Shown here: positions 8,571-17,061 of the stretch, one piece after another
Layout: each line of letters opens with the position of its first letter
Numbering within the stretch: position 1 is the first letter of the stretch
Assembly (NCBI GenBank): GCA_016191205.1
Contig: JACPPB010000013.1
Location: forward strand, 1-64,000
Direction: 5' to 3'
Origin: Gammaproteobacteria bacterium
GTDB lineage: Bacteria; Pseudomonadota; Gammaproteobacteria; Pseudomonadales; Porticoccaceae
DNA: 64,000 nucleotides
Notes under the pieces: generated by a model
Told to the model about the DNA's origin: nothing
The model's database searches: none
What the model saw: the letters and a program-made list of their open reading frames with translations, nothing else
Translations under genes and position numbers: made by a program

Positions 8571-10400
8571 ATGGCGGTAAATCCCGTCCATATCGTGGCA
8601 CTGGCCAAACTCCGCGCCGAACTGACCGAGCTGCAACGCGCCGTAACAACCGAGGCGGAACAGATCGTCGCCCACTACCGCGGGGACGACGACGCAAGTT
8701 CCAGCCTGTGGAACTTCGCTCATTACCTGGCCCTGCGCAGCCGCGACCTTCGGTCCCTGCAGGAACGCCTGGCGCGGGCGGCGCTGTCGTCGCTCGGGCG
8801 CTGCGAAGCCCATGTCATGGCGACGCTGGAGCAGCTTGTCGCCATACTGGATCTCGCCCTGGATCTGCCCGGCGCCATGGTCGCGACGGCACCCGTCGAC
8901 TTCGATGCGGGAGAGCGCCTGCTGGGCGCCAATCGCGCGCTGCTGTTCGGCCCGCTTCCGAGCGCCCGCACACCCCACATCATGGTCACGCTGCCGGCGG
9001 AAGCCGCCACCGATCGCGTCCTGGTGGAAGATTTGCTGCGCTCCGGCATGGATTGCGGACGCATCAACTGCGCCCACGATACCCCCGCCGAGTGGCAGGC
9101 CATGATCGCCAATGTACGCGCCGCGGCGGCCGCGCACGGCAAGCCCTGCCGTATCCTGATGGACCTTGCGGGTCCCAAGCTGCGTACCGGCGCCGTCGCC
9201 ACCGGCGCCGTCACCCTGAGCGAAACCCTGCGCCTGGTCGCGGGCCATCCACCCAGAGCCCGTGACGACGCGCCGATCGCGCTCGGTTTTCCCGTCACCA
9301 TGATCACGGCGTTGCGGTGCGGCGACCGCATCCACTTCACCGACCGACGCGGTCTGAAGCGCGTTCTGGACATCGCCGAGGATGACGACACCGGAACCCT
9401 GATCGCCCATTGCGCCAAGCGCGCGATCATCGACGGCACCACGGAATTCCAGTTTCCGGACCCCGGAACGCCACCGCTGCGCGCCATCCTGGCTGACGAT
9501 TCCGCCGCGTTCCGGCTGTACGAGGGCGATCGGCTGATGCTCACCCGGGATCAGACGCCGGGCCGGCCGGCCCAGGCGGACCCCGCTGGCGGCCCGCCGC
9601 AGCCGGCAGCGATTTCCTGCGGCGAGCCCGCAGCACTGGATTATCTGCACCCCGGCGAGGAGATCTGGATCGATGACGGCAAGCTGGGCGGCGTGATCGA
9701 CCGCATCGATGCCGAAGGCGCGCTGATTGCCATCACTCACGCCGGGCCGAAAGGCCGCAAGCTGCGCGCGGACAAAGGGCTCAACTTCCCCACCTCCCGC
9801 ATCGAGCTGCCCGCACTGACCGCCAAGGATTACCGGGATCTCGACTTCGTCGCGCAACACGCCGACCTGGTGGGACTGTCCTTCGCGCAGTCGCTGGCCG
9901 ACCTCGGGACACTATCCGACGCGCTCGCGGCGCGCGGCGCCGACACCCTGCCCATGATCGCCAAGATCGAAACCGCGCGCGGCGTGGAAAATCTGCCCGA
10001 GATGCTGCTCGGCACCCTCGACCATCATCCGCTCGGCGTGATGATCGCGCGCGGCGATCTGATGGTCGAGATCGGCGGCGAGCGCATGGCGGAATTGCAG
10101 GAGGAAATCCTGTGGCTGTGCGAAGCCGCCCATGTGCCGGTGATCTGGGCCACCCAGGTGCTGGAGACGCTGGCCAAGAAGGGCACGTTGTCGCGTCCGG
10201 AGATCACCGATGCCGCGGCCTCCGCGCGCGCCGACTGCGTGATGCTGAACAAAGGGCCTCATGTGGCGCGTGCGGTCGCCCTCCTCGCCGACGTCCTGCA
10301 CCGGATGGAGGGGCACCAGCACAAGAAAAACCCGCAATTGCGGGCACTGTCGCTCACCAGCCGGATAACCTCGCGCGCCGCTCCCACCCCGCTCGGCTGA
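8571..10400 (+). CDS. Pyruvate kinase-like protein lacking the C-terminal domain
   Basis: 609 aa. An N-terminal helical region of about 130 residues precedes a pyruvate-kinase barrel. Core residues correspond to those of Pyk: RINCAHD (for RLNFSHG), MDLAGPKLRTG (for DTKGPEIRT), AKIETARG, ARGDLMVEIGGE and WATQVLETL with its Thr. Between about residues 205 and 400 the B-domain region is longer than usual. After VMLNKGPHVARAVALL the protein stops, so the roughly 130-residue regulatory C-domain of classical Pyk is missing. Phosphoenolpyruvate-to-pyruvate activity is plausible because Lys, Glu, Asp and Thr of the active site remain, but it is not certain. The start has only a weak ribosome site. 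Confidence 0.8.
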   Translation: MAVNPVHIVALAKLRAELTELQRAVTTEAEQIVAHYRGDDDASSSLWNFAHYLALRSRDLRSLQERLARAALSSLGRCEAHVMATLEQLVAILDLALDLPGAMVATAPVDFDAGERLLGANRALLFGPLPSARTPHIMVTLPAEAATDRVLVEDLLRSGMDCGRINCAHDTPAEWQAMIANVRAAAAAHGKPCRILMDLAGPKLRTGAVATGAVTLSETLRLVAGHPPRARDDAPIALGFPVTMITALRCGDRIHFTDRRGLKRVLDIAEDDDTGTLIAHCAKRAIIDGTTEFQFPDPGTPPLRAILADDSAAFRLYEGDRLMLTRDQTPGRPAQADPAGGPPQPAAISCGEPAALDYLHPGEEIWIDDGKLGGVIDRIDAEGALIAITHAGPKGRKLRADKGLNFPTSRIELPALTAKDYRDLDFVAQHADLVGLSFAQSLADLGTLSDALAARGADTLPMIAKIETARGVENLPEMLLGTLDHHPLGVMIARGDLMVEIGGERMAELQEEILWLCEAAHVPVIWATQVLETLAKKGTLSRPEITDAAASARADCVMLNKGPHVARAVALLADVLHRMEGHQHKKNPQLRALSLTSRITSRAAPTPLG

Positions 10401-10486
10401 CCCGCCCGCGCCCCAGCGCTTCGCGTGCATTGAGGCGCGCTTTGGGGGTAGGCTGCGCAGATCGAAAATAACCTGCGGGGGTATTC

Positions 10487-11335
10487 ATGAAAGAACTGTC
10501 AACCGAGGTATTCGCGGCCGGCTTCGTCTTCCTGGAAGGGCCGCGCTGGCGCAACGACCGGCTCTGGGTGTCCGACATGCACGGCCATACCGTCTACCGA
10601 CTCACCGCCGACGGCGCGCGCGAGGCGGTGGCCGAAGTACCCGGCAAACCCTCGGGCATCGGCTTTCTGCCCGACGGCACCCCGCTGATCGTTTCCATGC
10701 ACGACCGCAAGCTCATGAAGCTGGTGGCGGGCAAGCTGCAGCTCCACGCCGATCTGTCCGACATCTGCCCCTACGAGATCAACGACATGGTGGTGGACAA
10801 GCGCGGCAACGCCTACGTCGGCAACATCGGCTTCAATCTGCTCGCCGGAGAGAAGTTCAAGCCCACCAACTTCGTGCTGGTGACGCCGGACGGCAAGGCC
10901 CGCGAGGTGGCGCGCGATCTCGCCGTGCCCAACGGCCCGGTGATCACCGCCGACGGCAAACGGTTGGTCGTCGCCGAATCCTGGGCCAAAAAGCTCAGCG
11001 TCTTCGACATCGCCGCGGACGGCAGCCTCGGCAATCGCAAGGTGTTCGCCGAACTCGATATCGCCCCGGATGGCATCTGTCTCGATGCCGAAGGCGCGAT
11101 CTGGGTCGCCGGCTTCAACAGCGATACTTTCGTGCGCGTGCTGGAGGGTGGCAGGATCACTCACAAGGTCAAGGTGGTGGATCGTTATCCCGTGGCCTGC
11201 ACGCTGGGCGGCGCCGACGGCCGCACACTGTTCTGCCTGACCTACCAGGGTACGATCAAGGAGATGGGCCAGAACAAGGAGGCCTCGCGGATCGAGACGG
11301 TGCGCGTGGAGGTGCCCGCCGGCGGTTCGCCCTGA
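10487..11335 (+). CDS. SMP-30/gluconolactonase-like beta-propeller protein
   Basis: 282 aa, no signal peptide, so cytoplasmic. It has the family signature pattern: FLEGPRWRNDRLWVSDMHG near the N-terminus (metal-binding Glu in EGPRW), YEINDMVVDKRGNAYVG with the conserved Asn-Asp, VPNGPVITADGKRLVVAES, and LDIAPDGICLDAEGAIWVA. Such six-bladed propellers are Ca/Zn-dependent lactonases acting on sugar lactones or related esters. The exact substrate cannot be read here. The stop codon lies inside the first copy of a 15-bp tandem repeat and is followed by a strong hairpin. Confidence 0.87.
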   Translation: MKELSTEVFAAGFVFLEGPRWRNDRLWVSDMHGHTVYRLTADGAREAVAEVPGKPSGIGFLPDGTPLIVSMHDRKLMKLVAGKLQLHADLSDICPYEINDMVVDKRGNAYVGNIGFNLLAGEKFKPTNFVLVTPDGKAREVARDLAVPNGPVITADGKRLVVAESWAKKLSVFDIAADGSLGNRKVFAELDIAPDGICLDAEGAIWVAGFNSDTFVRVLEGGRITHKVKVVDRYPVACTLGGADGRTLFCLTYQGTIKEMGQNKEASRIETVRVEVPAGGSP

Positions 11336-11368
11336 AACGGTTCGCCCTGAAACGGTTCGCCCTGAAAC
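11324..11368. repeat. 15-bp tandem repeat, three perfect copies
   Basis: Unit GGTTCGCCCTGAAAC at 11324-11338, 11339-11353 and 11354-11368. The first copy contains the TGA stop of the SMP-30 gene, so each further copy repeats the last codons and the stop in the same frame. Confidence 0.95.
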
Positions 11369-11405
11369 AGGGACGCGGGGAGAACCACCCCCTCCCCGCG
11401 TCCCT
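11369..11405 (+). terminator. Strong hairpin after the SMP-30 gene
   Basis: A perfect 14-bp stem (11369-11382 with 11392-11405, AGGGACGCGGGGAG and its complement) encloses a 9-nt loop directly after the tandem repeat. No T run follows, so it may act as an mRNA 3' end stabiliser or a weak terminator. Confidence 0.55.
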
Positions 11406-11444
11406 TCGAACGGCGCTCAATGCTGCTCTTGCGCAGGAAACTTT

Positions 11445-11942
11445 ATGAGTCTTGAGGATATCTATTTTCTCAGCCAGATCATCTCCGCGCTGGCGCTGGT
11501 GGTTTCACTGCTTTTCGTCGGCATTCAGATTCGTCACAACACCATGTCCACCCAGACGGCGCGGCACCAGTCCATCGTGCAGGCCATTTCGGACTGGTCC
11601 CGCGACGTGGCACTGAATACCGAGATCTCCGCGTTGCTGGGCAAGGGCTCCGCAAATTTTGAACTGCTTGAACCCGTGCAGCGACTGCAATTCTCGCTGC
11701 TGCATGTGGCGCTGTTTCGCAATTACGAAAACATCTACTACCAGCACGAGCAACGGGCCATCGACCACCATGTATGGGAAGGCTGGTCATACCGGATGCG
11801 CGCCACTTTCGCACTGCCCGGCGTGCGCGCCTGGTGGGTGCCGCAACGCGACTCCTACAGCGAAGCGTTTCGCAATTTTCTGGAAGAAAACCCCCTGTCC
11901 AGCACGAATGCCCCGACGCATCTCGCCATGCATGCCGATTGA
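11445..11942 (+). CDS. Small membrane-anchored protein, unknown function
   Basis: 165 aa; I do not recognise a named family. An N-terminal helix (YFLSQIISALALVVSLLFVG, residues about 6-25) should anchor it in the inner membrane. The rest is a soluble helical domain rich in aromatic residues (NYENIYYQHEQRAID, HHVWEGWSYRMRATFALPGVRAWW). Similar short proteins with one N-terminal helix are common in proteobacteria without known function. It follows a hairpin, so it probably has its own promoter. Confidence 0.65.
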   Translation: MSLEDIYFLSQIISALALVVSLLFVGIQIRHNTMSTQTARHQSIVQAISDWSRDVALNTEISALLGKGSANFELLEPVQRLQFSLLHVALFRNYENIYYQHEQRAIDHHVWEGWSYRMRATFALPGVRAWWVPQRDSYSEAFRNFLEENPLSSTNAPTHLAMHAD

Positions 11943-12004
11943 GGCGGCCGCGGTAAACCGTCGCGAGGACGGCCAACCGCGAGGCGCGTGGCCATGACTC
12001 CCGC

Positions 12005-12550
12005 TCAGCAATCCGACGCATCAAGTCGTTTCAGTTCCACGCGCACCCGCGTCGTGTCGGTACTCATCCACACCTCGCCGTCCTGCACCAGGCATTGCAA
12101 CCGCATGCTGCGCGTCGCGAGCGCCGCCAGCGCCTGGCTGGTGGCGACCGGCAGTTGCAGCACCTGGAGATTTTTCAACCGCGCCAGTCTGGTTTCGAGC
12201 GACTTCCACCACAGCGCGCAACTGCTGCTGTAACAGACCGCAATCACCTGCTCGGCGCGTCCGCTGGCTTTGCGCAGACGGGCTTCATCCGGCTGGCCGA
12301 TATCGATCCACAATCTGATCTGGCCGGTCAGGTCCTTGACCCAGATTTCGGGTTCGTCAGCCTCGGACAGGCCCCGGGTGAAGGCGATGCCCTCCTGGGC
12401 ATGCAGCGCGTACATCAGGACTCGCACCATCAGGCGTTCGTCGGTTTCGGAGGGATGCCGCGCCAACGTGAGCGCATGATCGGCGTAGTAATTTCGATCC
12501 AGGTCGGCGATCTGGAGATCGGCTTTGTAAATCGTTGCCTTGAGCGCCAT
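12005..12550 (-). CDS. yaeQ: YaeQ family protein
   Basis: 181 aa, about the E. coli YaeQ length. The start MALKATIYKADLQIADLDRNYY and the later HPSETDERLMVRVLMYALHA and DEPEIWVKDLTGQIRLWIDIG stretches are characteristic of YaeQ (nuclease-like PD-(D/E)XK fold; linked in E. coli to RfaH-type transcription phenotypes, molecular role unsettled). It lies alone upstream of the repeat region preceding the glycogen genes. Confidence 0.92.
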   Translation of the reverse strand: MALKATIYKADLQIADLDRNYYADHALTLARHPSETDERLMVRVLMYALHAQEGIAFTRGLSEADEPEIWVKDLTGQIRLWIDIGQPDEARLRKASGRAEQVIAVCYSSSCALWWKSLETRLARLKNLQVLQLPVATSQALAALATRSMRLQCLVQDGEVWMSTDTTRVRVELKRLDASDC

Positions 12551-12628
12551 GGTTGGTATCCATTGTTGAGCAGGATCTGCATTCCGCGACGACGGCGCGG
12601 GCCTGACGGCAGCTCATCGCCCAGGTCA

Positions 12629-12780
12629 CCCCCTCTCCCCAACCCCTCTCCCGCGGGGGGAGAGAGGCTTGCAGGCCGGAGCGCCGCTGGCCGCCTCCCG
12701 CAAGGGGAGACGAGCTTGCAGGTGAGAGCAGGCCGCGCCGCTTGCCTCCCCCTGGCGGGGGAGGGGCCGGGGGAGAGGGG
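12629..12780. repeat. REP-like composite inverted repeat
   Basis: A CCCTCTCC-rich arm at 12629-12652 pairs imperfectly with a GGGGAGAGGGG-type arm at about 12754-12780. Inside are smaller hairpins at about 12645-12667 and 12745-12765. This resembles the extragenic palindromes common in GC-rich proteobacteria. It lies between yaeQ and the 3' end of glgA in otherwise non-coding DNA, and could protect or terminate the glgBA transcript. Confidence 0.7.
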
Positions 12781-12811
12781 ACTGTCACGCCGCCCGCCCT
12801 ACACGGCACCG

Positions 12812-14281
12812 TCAGTTCGCGACCGGCTTCCTGGATACACAATCGGCAATAGCGCGGCGGTAGACCGCGAGATACTGCTCGGCGCTGCGCCGCCAACTGA
12901 AATCGCCGGCCATGGCGTTGCGCCGCAGCGCCTGCCACGCAGCCGGGCTGCGGTACAGGCTGAGCCCCCGCGCCAGAGCCTGGGCCAGCGCCGCCGCGGT
13001 CGGTTCGTCAAATACCAGGCCAGTCGCCGTAGCGTCCGGGTCGTGGCGGGCAAAGACATCCACCACGGTATCGGCCAAACCGCCGGTGCGGTGCACCACG
13101 GGAATGGCGCCATAGCGCTGGCTGTACATCTGGTTGAGTCCGCAGGGTTCGAAGCGCGAAGGCATCAGGAAAAAATCGGCGCCGGCTTCGATGCGGTGCG
13201 CAAGCCCTTCGTCATAACCGATGCGCACCGCAACCCGCTCGGGACAGGCAACCGCAAGCGCCCCCAGACGCTGTTCCCAAGCTGCGTCGCCGCTGCCGAG
13301 CAGCACCCATTGCAGCGGTCGGTCGCGCCAGGCTTCGATCACTTCCACGACCAGATCGATGCCTTTCTGCTCCACCAACCGGCCCACCAGGCCCAGCAGG
13401 GGGACCTCGTTCGCCACCGGCAACCCCAGTTCCCGCTGCAGTGCCATCTTGTTGGTACGCTTGCCCGCGTCGACCGTGGCGCGGTCGTAGGGACAGGTGA
13501 GGTGCGGGTCCGCAGCGGGGTTCCAGACCTCCGCGTCGATCCCGTTGAGGATCCCGGTAAAGTCCGCGCGGCGGTTGCGGAGCAGGCCGTCGAAGCCACA
13601 GCCGTGTTCCGGCTCCAGCAACTGACGGGCATAGGTGGGGCTCACGGTGGTGAGCTGGTCCGCAAACACCAGCCCTGCCTTGAGAAAGGAAAATCCGCCG
13701 TAAAACTCCAGCGCGTCCGGCGTCCACCAGTCCTCGGGAAGGTCCAGGGCATCGAACTGCGCGCGGTCGAACAAGCCCTGGTAAGCCTGATTGTGGATGG
13801 TGAACACCGTCGCCGGACGCACGGCCTCTCGGGACAACAGCGCGGGCACCAGGCCGGTCTGCCAGTCGTTGCAAGGCACCAGCTCCGGACGCCAGCCGAG
13901 GCCGGCGCGGTCGAGCGCGATGGCGCAGAGGGCGCGGGCGAAACCGTGGAAGCGCTCGGCATTGTCGGGCCAGTCGTGGCCGGAGGCGTCGCCATAGGGT
14001 CCGCCGGGGCGCTCGAACAGGTCCGGCGCGTCCACCAGCACGACCGGCAGCTCGGTCCCGGGCAATCGGCCGCCAATCAAGGTCGCTCCCGACCATCCGG
14101 GCACCGGGCCCAGCTTCCGGGACTCGGCGAGGGCGGCGCGCGCGGCTGGATAGGCGGGCAGCGCAATCCTGACCTCGTGACCGAGCGCCGCGAGCGCACG
14201 CGGCAGACTGGCCGAAACATCGGCCAGTCCGCCGGTCTTGGCCAGCGGGAACACTTCGGAGCTGGCAAACAGCAGCCGCAT
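12812..14281 (-). CDS. glgA: Glycogen synthase (ADP-glucose, GT5)
   Basis: 489 aa; transfers glucose from ADP-glucose to the glucan end. The ADP-glucose-binding KTGGL motif is at residues 15-19 (FASSEVFPLAKTGGLADV). HNQAYQGLF, NGIDAEVWNPAADP, GLVGRLVEQKGIDL and the C-terminal PSRFEPCGLNQMYSQRYG glucosyltransferase motif follow. The length matches E. coli GlgA (477). Its start is 12 bp from the end of glgB on the same strand, so the two form a glgB-glgA operon, with glgC divergent. Confidence 0.96.
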   Translation of the reverse strand: MRLLFASSEVFPLAKTGGLADVSASLPRALAALGHEVRIALPAYPAARAALAESRKLGPVPGWSGATLIGGRLPGTELPVVLVDAPDLFERPGGPYGDASGHDWPDNAERFHGFARALCAIALDRAGLGWRPELVPCNDWQTGLVPALLSREAVRPATVFTIHNQAYQGLFDRAQFDALDLPEDWWTPDALEFYGGFSFLKAGLVFADQLTTVSPTYARQLLEPEHGCGFDGLLRNRRADFTGILNGIDAEVWNPAADPHLTCPYDRATVDAGKRTNKMALQRELGLPVANEVPLLGLVGRLVEQKGIDLVVEVIEAWRDRPLQWVLLGSGDAAWEQRLGALAVACPERVAVRIGYDEGLAHRIEAGADFFLMPSRFEPCGLNQMYSQRYGAIPVVHRTGGLADTVVDVFARHDPDATATGLVFDEPTAAALAQALARGLSLYRSPAAWQALRRNAMAGDFSWRRSAEQYLAVYRRAIADCVSRKPVAN

Positions 14282-14293
14282 CGGACCGCTGCC

Positions 14294-16501
14294 CTACCCG
14301 GAAAGCCGTTGCAGGATCAGCCCCGCCAGCGGCGGCAGGGTCAGCACCAGCGAGTGGGGCCGGCCCATGGCGGGCGTCGGCGCGCTGGCGATATGCACGC
14401 CGTTGGACACATCGCTGCCGTGGTAGTAGGTGGAATCGGAATTCAGCGCTTCCCGATAGATACCGGGTTCGGGCACGCCGATGCGGTAGCCGTGACGCAC
14501 CACCGGCGTGAAATTGAGCACCACAACCACAAACTCGCTCCCGGACCGGCGCAAAAAACTGATTACCGACTGGCTGTTGTCATGGCAATCGAGCCATTCG
14601 AAACCCTGTGCTTCGAAATCGTAACGGTGGAGCGCCGGGCACTCCCGGTAAAAGCGGTTGAGGTCGCCCACCAGGCGCTGCACCCCTTGCTGATAAGGAT
14701 AAACCAGCAGGCCCCAATCGAGCTCGCGGTGATGGGCCCATTCGCCACCCTGGGCGAATTCGCCGCCCATGAACAGCAGCTTGCGACCCGGCAGACAGTA
14801 CTGATACAGGTAGAGCAGGCGGAGGTTGGCGAACCGTTGCCAGGCGTCGCCCGGCATCCTGTCGAGCAGCGAACGCTTGCCGTGCACCACTTCGTCGTGG
14901 GACAGCGGCAGGATGAAATTCTCGCTGAAGGCGTAGAGCAAACCGAACGTCAGGTGATCGTGGTGATAGCGCCGGTGCACCGGATCCTCGGCCATGTAGG
15001 CCAGCGTGTCGTTCATCCAGCCCATGTTCCACTTCATGCTGAAACCCAGGCCGCCGACATAGGTGGGACGCGACACCATCGGCCAGGCGGTGGATTCCTC
15101 CGCCATGGTGAGCGCGCCGGGGTGGCGCTCGTGCACCAGGCAGTTCAGTTCGCGCAGAAAGTCGATCGCCTCCAGATTTTCGCGCCCGCCGTGGCGGTTG
15201 GGCAGCCACTCGCCGGCCGGGCGGTCGTAATCCAGATAGAGCATCGAGGCCACCGCATCGACCCGCAGGCCATCGATGTGGCAGGACTCCAACCAGAACA
15301 ATGCACTCGACAACAGGAAATTTTTCACCTCGTTGCGGCCGTAATTGAAAATCAGCGTGCCCCACTCGCGATGTTCGCCGAGGCGCGGATCCTCGTGCTC
15401 GTAGAGCGCGCTGCCGTCGAAGCGCGCAAGGCCGTGAGCATCGCGGGGAAAGTGCCCGGGCACCCAGTCCAGCAGCACGCCGATGCCGGCGCGGTGGCAC
15501 TGATCGACGAAATAACAGAAATCCTCGAAACTTCCGAACCGGCTGGTAGGCGCGAAGTAGCCGGTCACCTGATAGCCCCAGGAGCCGTCGAAGGGATGCT
15601 CGCTGACCGGCATCAGTTCGATGTGGGTGAAGCCGAGTTCCAGCACATAGGGCACCAGTCGCGCGGCGATTTCGCGGTAGTCGAGCAGGCTGCCGTCCGC
15701 CGCGCGCTGCCAGGACCCCAGGTGCACCTCGTAGATCGCCAGCGGACTGTGCTGCCAGTCCCAGCGCGCACGCGCCGCCAGCCAGTCCGCATCATTCCAG
15801 ACATAGGCGGAGTCGCTCACCACCATCGAAGCGGTGCGCGGCGGAGTCTCGAAACGGCGCGCATAGGGATCGCCCTTGATCACGAGGACGCCGCTGTCGC
15901 GGTTGCGAATCTCATATTTGTAGAGCGTCCCCGCGCCGATGCCCGGCAGAAACAGCTCCCAGATGCCGCTGTCGCCGCGACTCTGCATCGGCGCGACGCG
16001 GCCATCCCAATGGTTGAAATCTCCGACCACACTGACCCGCTCGGCATTGGGTGCCCAGACCGCGAAGCGGGTACCGGCGGTGCCGTCGACGATCTCGGAG
16101 TGGGCGCCGAGAAAGTGATGGGCATGGCAGGCGCGGCCCTCCGCAAAGGCGCGCAGATCCGCTGCCGCGATGCGTGGGGCGAAACTGTAGGGATCGACGA
16201 ACTCACGGCGGGTACCGTTCGCCTCTTCTTCCCGCAATCGCGGATGGGAAGGCAGGTCGGCGGGGTCACCGCGCCACTCGAACAGTACCGTGGCGCCGAC
16301 CCGATCCATGACCTGAAACCCGCGCATGGTTTCGACCCAGAGCCGTGCGGCGCGCGGCCGCAGCGCGCGCAACCACATCAGTTCGCCACACGCCTGCGGG
16401 CCGAGCAGCTCCAGCGGATTGTGGAGACCGCCGGCGAGAATGCGCGCCCTTGCTTGATCCATGTCAATCGAATCGGAACGGGTAACGGGTTGCAGTCTCA
16501 C
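14294..16501 (-). CDS. glgB: 1,4-alpha-glucan branching enzyme (GH13)
   Basis: 735 aa; introduces alpha-1,6 branches into glycogen. The N-terminal CBM48 domains (about 20-230) precede the GH13 barrel with [12 protein letters not shown], the nucleophile Asp415 in [11 protein letters not shown], the acid/base Glu in MAEESTAWP, and [12 protein letters not shown]. The length fits long GlgB (E. coli 728). The start is uncertain: GTG at 16501, or ATG at 16462, which gives [12 protein letters not shown]. Neither has a strong ribosome site. First gene of the glgBA operon. Confidence 0.95.
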   Translation of the reverse strand: MRLQPVTRSDSIDMDQARARILAGGLHNPLELLGPQACGELMWLRALRPRAARLWVETMRGFQVMDRVGATVLFEWRGDPADLPSHPRLREEEANGTRREFVDPYSFAPRIAAADLRAFAEGRACHAHHFLGAHSEIVDGTAGTRFAVWAPNAERVSVVGDFNHWDGRVAPMQSRGDSGIWELFLPGIGAGTLYKYEIRNRDSGVLVIKGDPYARRFETPPRTASMVVSDSAYVWNDADWLAARARWDWQHSPLAIYEVHLGSWQRAADGSLLDYREIAARLVPYVLELGFTHIELMPVSEHPFDGSWGYQVTGYFAPTSRFGSFEDFCYFVDQCHRAGIGVLLDWVPGHFPRDAHGLARFDGSALYEHEDPRLGEHREWGTLIFNYGRNEVKNFLLSSALFWLESCHIDGLRVDAVASMLYLDYDRPAGEWLPNRHGGRENLEAIDFLRELNCLVHERHPGALTMAEESTAWPMVSRPTYVGGLGFSMKWNMGWMNDTLAYMAEDPVHRRYHHDHLTFGLLYAFSENFILPLSHDEVVHGKRSLLDRMPGDAWQRFANLRLLYLYQYCLPGRKLLFMGGEFAQGGEWAHHRELDWGLLVYPYQQGVQRLVGDLNRFYRECPALHRYDFEAQGFEWLDCHDNSQSVISFLRRSGSEFVVVVLNFTPVVRHGYRIGVPEPGIYREALNSDSTYYHGSDVSNGVHIASAPTPAMGRPHSLVLTLPPLAGLILQRLSG

Positions 16502-16601
16502 ATTTCTGTACTCAATTGAAGTATAAGACGGAAGAATGCTGCGAGGGAGGACACTAAAAGTTCCGATACCGGGAACATTTCGTGCCCTGTCGTATCTACT
16601 T

Positions 16602-16637
16602 ACAGCATTGTTTTACAGCATTGTTTTACAGCATTGT
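16602..16637. repeat. 13-bp tandem repeat, 2.8 copies
   Basis: Unit ACAGCATTGTTTT at 16602-16614 and 16615-16627, with the first ten bases again at 16628-16637. It lies about 100 bp upstream of glgB. Confidence 0.93.
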
Positions 16638-16766
16638 CGCGCTTGCAGCGCGGAAAAATCCGGGCCGTTCGGGTCAGTATCGCAAGGCGCATGCGACAGC
16701 GCCATGACGATTCCATACCGGACCGGAGCCTCGCCGCGACTTTACCATCGTGTGACGTGCTGCCGG

Positions 16767-16794
16767 CTTGAAACTTGCTGCTTGAAACTTGCTG
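16767..16794. repeat. 14-bp tandem duplication
   Basis: CTTGAAACTTGCTG occurs twice in perfect tandem (16767-16780, 16781-16794), in the glgB/glgC intergenic region. Confidence 0.93.
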
Positions 16795-16944
16795 AGCGAG
16801 GCTGACCGACTGCCGAGAAACGTCGCAAGGGCGCGAGCACCGCGCAACGGAGCAGATCATGCCCACAACAGTGCTTGAGCCATCTGCCGACCAACGAACC
16901 GAAGCGCACGGAACTCGAGAAGAAAATGGCACAGGACGTAATCA

Positions 16945-16972
16945 TTGAACTGTCACAGGAAACGATGACAAT
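16945..16972 (+). promoter_or_regulatory. Possible glgC promoter
   Basis: TTGAAC (16945-16950), a 16-nt spacer, then GACAAT (16967-16972), about 90 nt before the glgC ATG. Both boxes match sigma70 at four of six positions. Weak call. Confidence 0.3.
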
Positions 16973-17061
16973 TCCTGTTGCACTCCGCTCCGCGAACCGG
17001 GACGCCGGAAGCGGCGCACCGCCCCTCGATCGCTGCGCCTATCCAACCAGGAGTAACCGAT

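Larger units (their letters stand above)
16502..17061. other. Divergent glgB/glgC intergenic region
   Basis: 560 bp without a credible gene. It holds two short tandem repeats and a possible glgC promoter (each listed). It should also contain the glgB promoter, which I could not place. Confidence 0.6.

Noticed and set aside
12095-16519. Open plus-strand frame of about 1474 codons across yaeQ, glgA and glgB
   Set aside because: Antisense shadow of three recognised genes in GC-rich DNA, no motifs.
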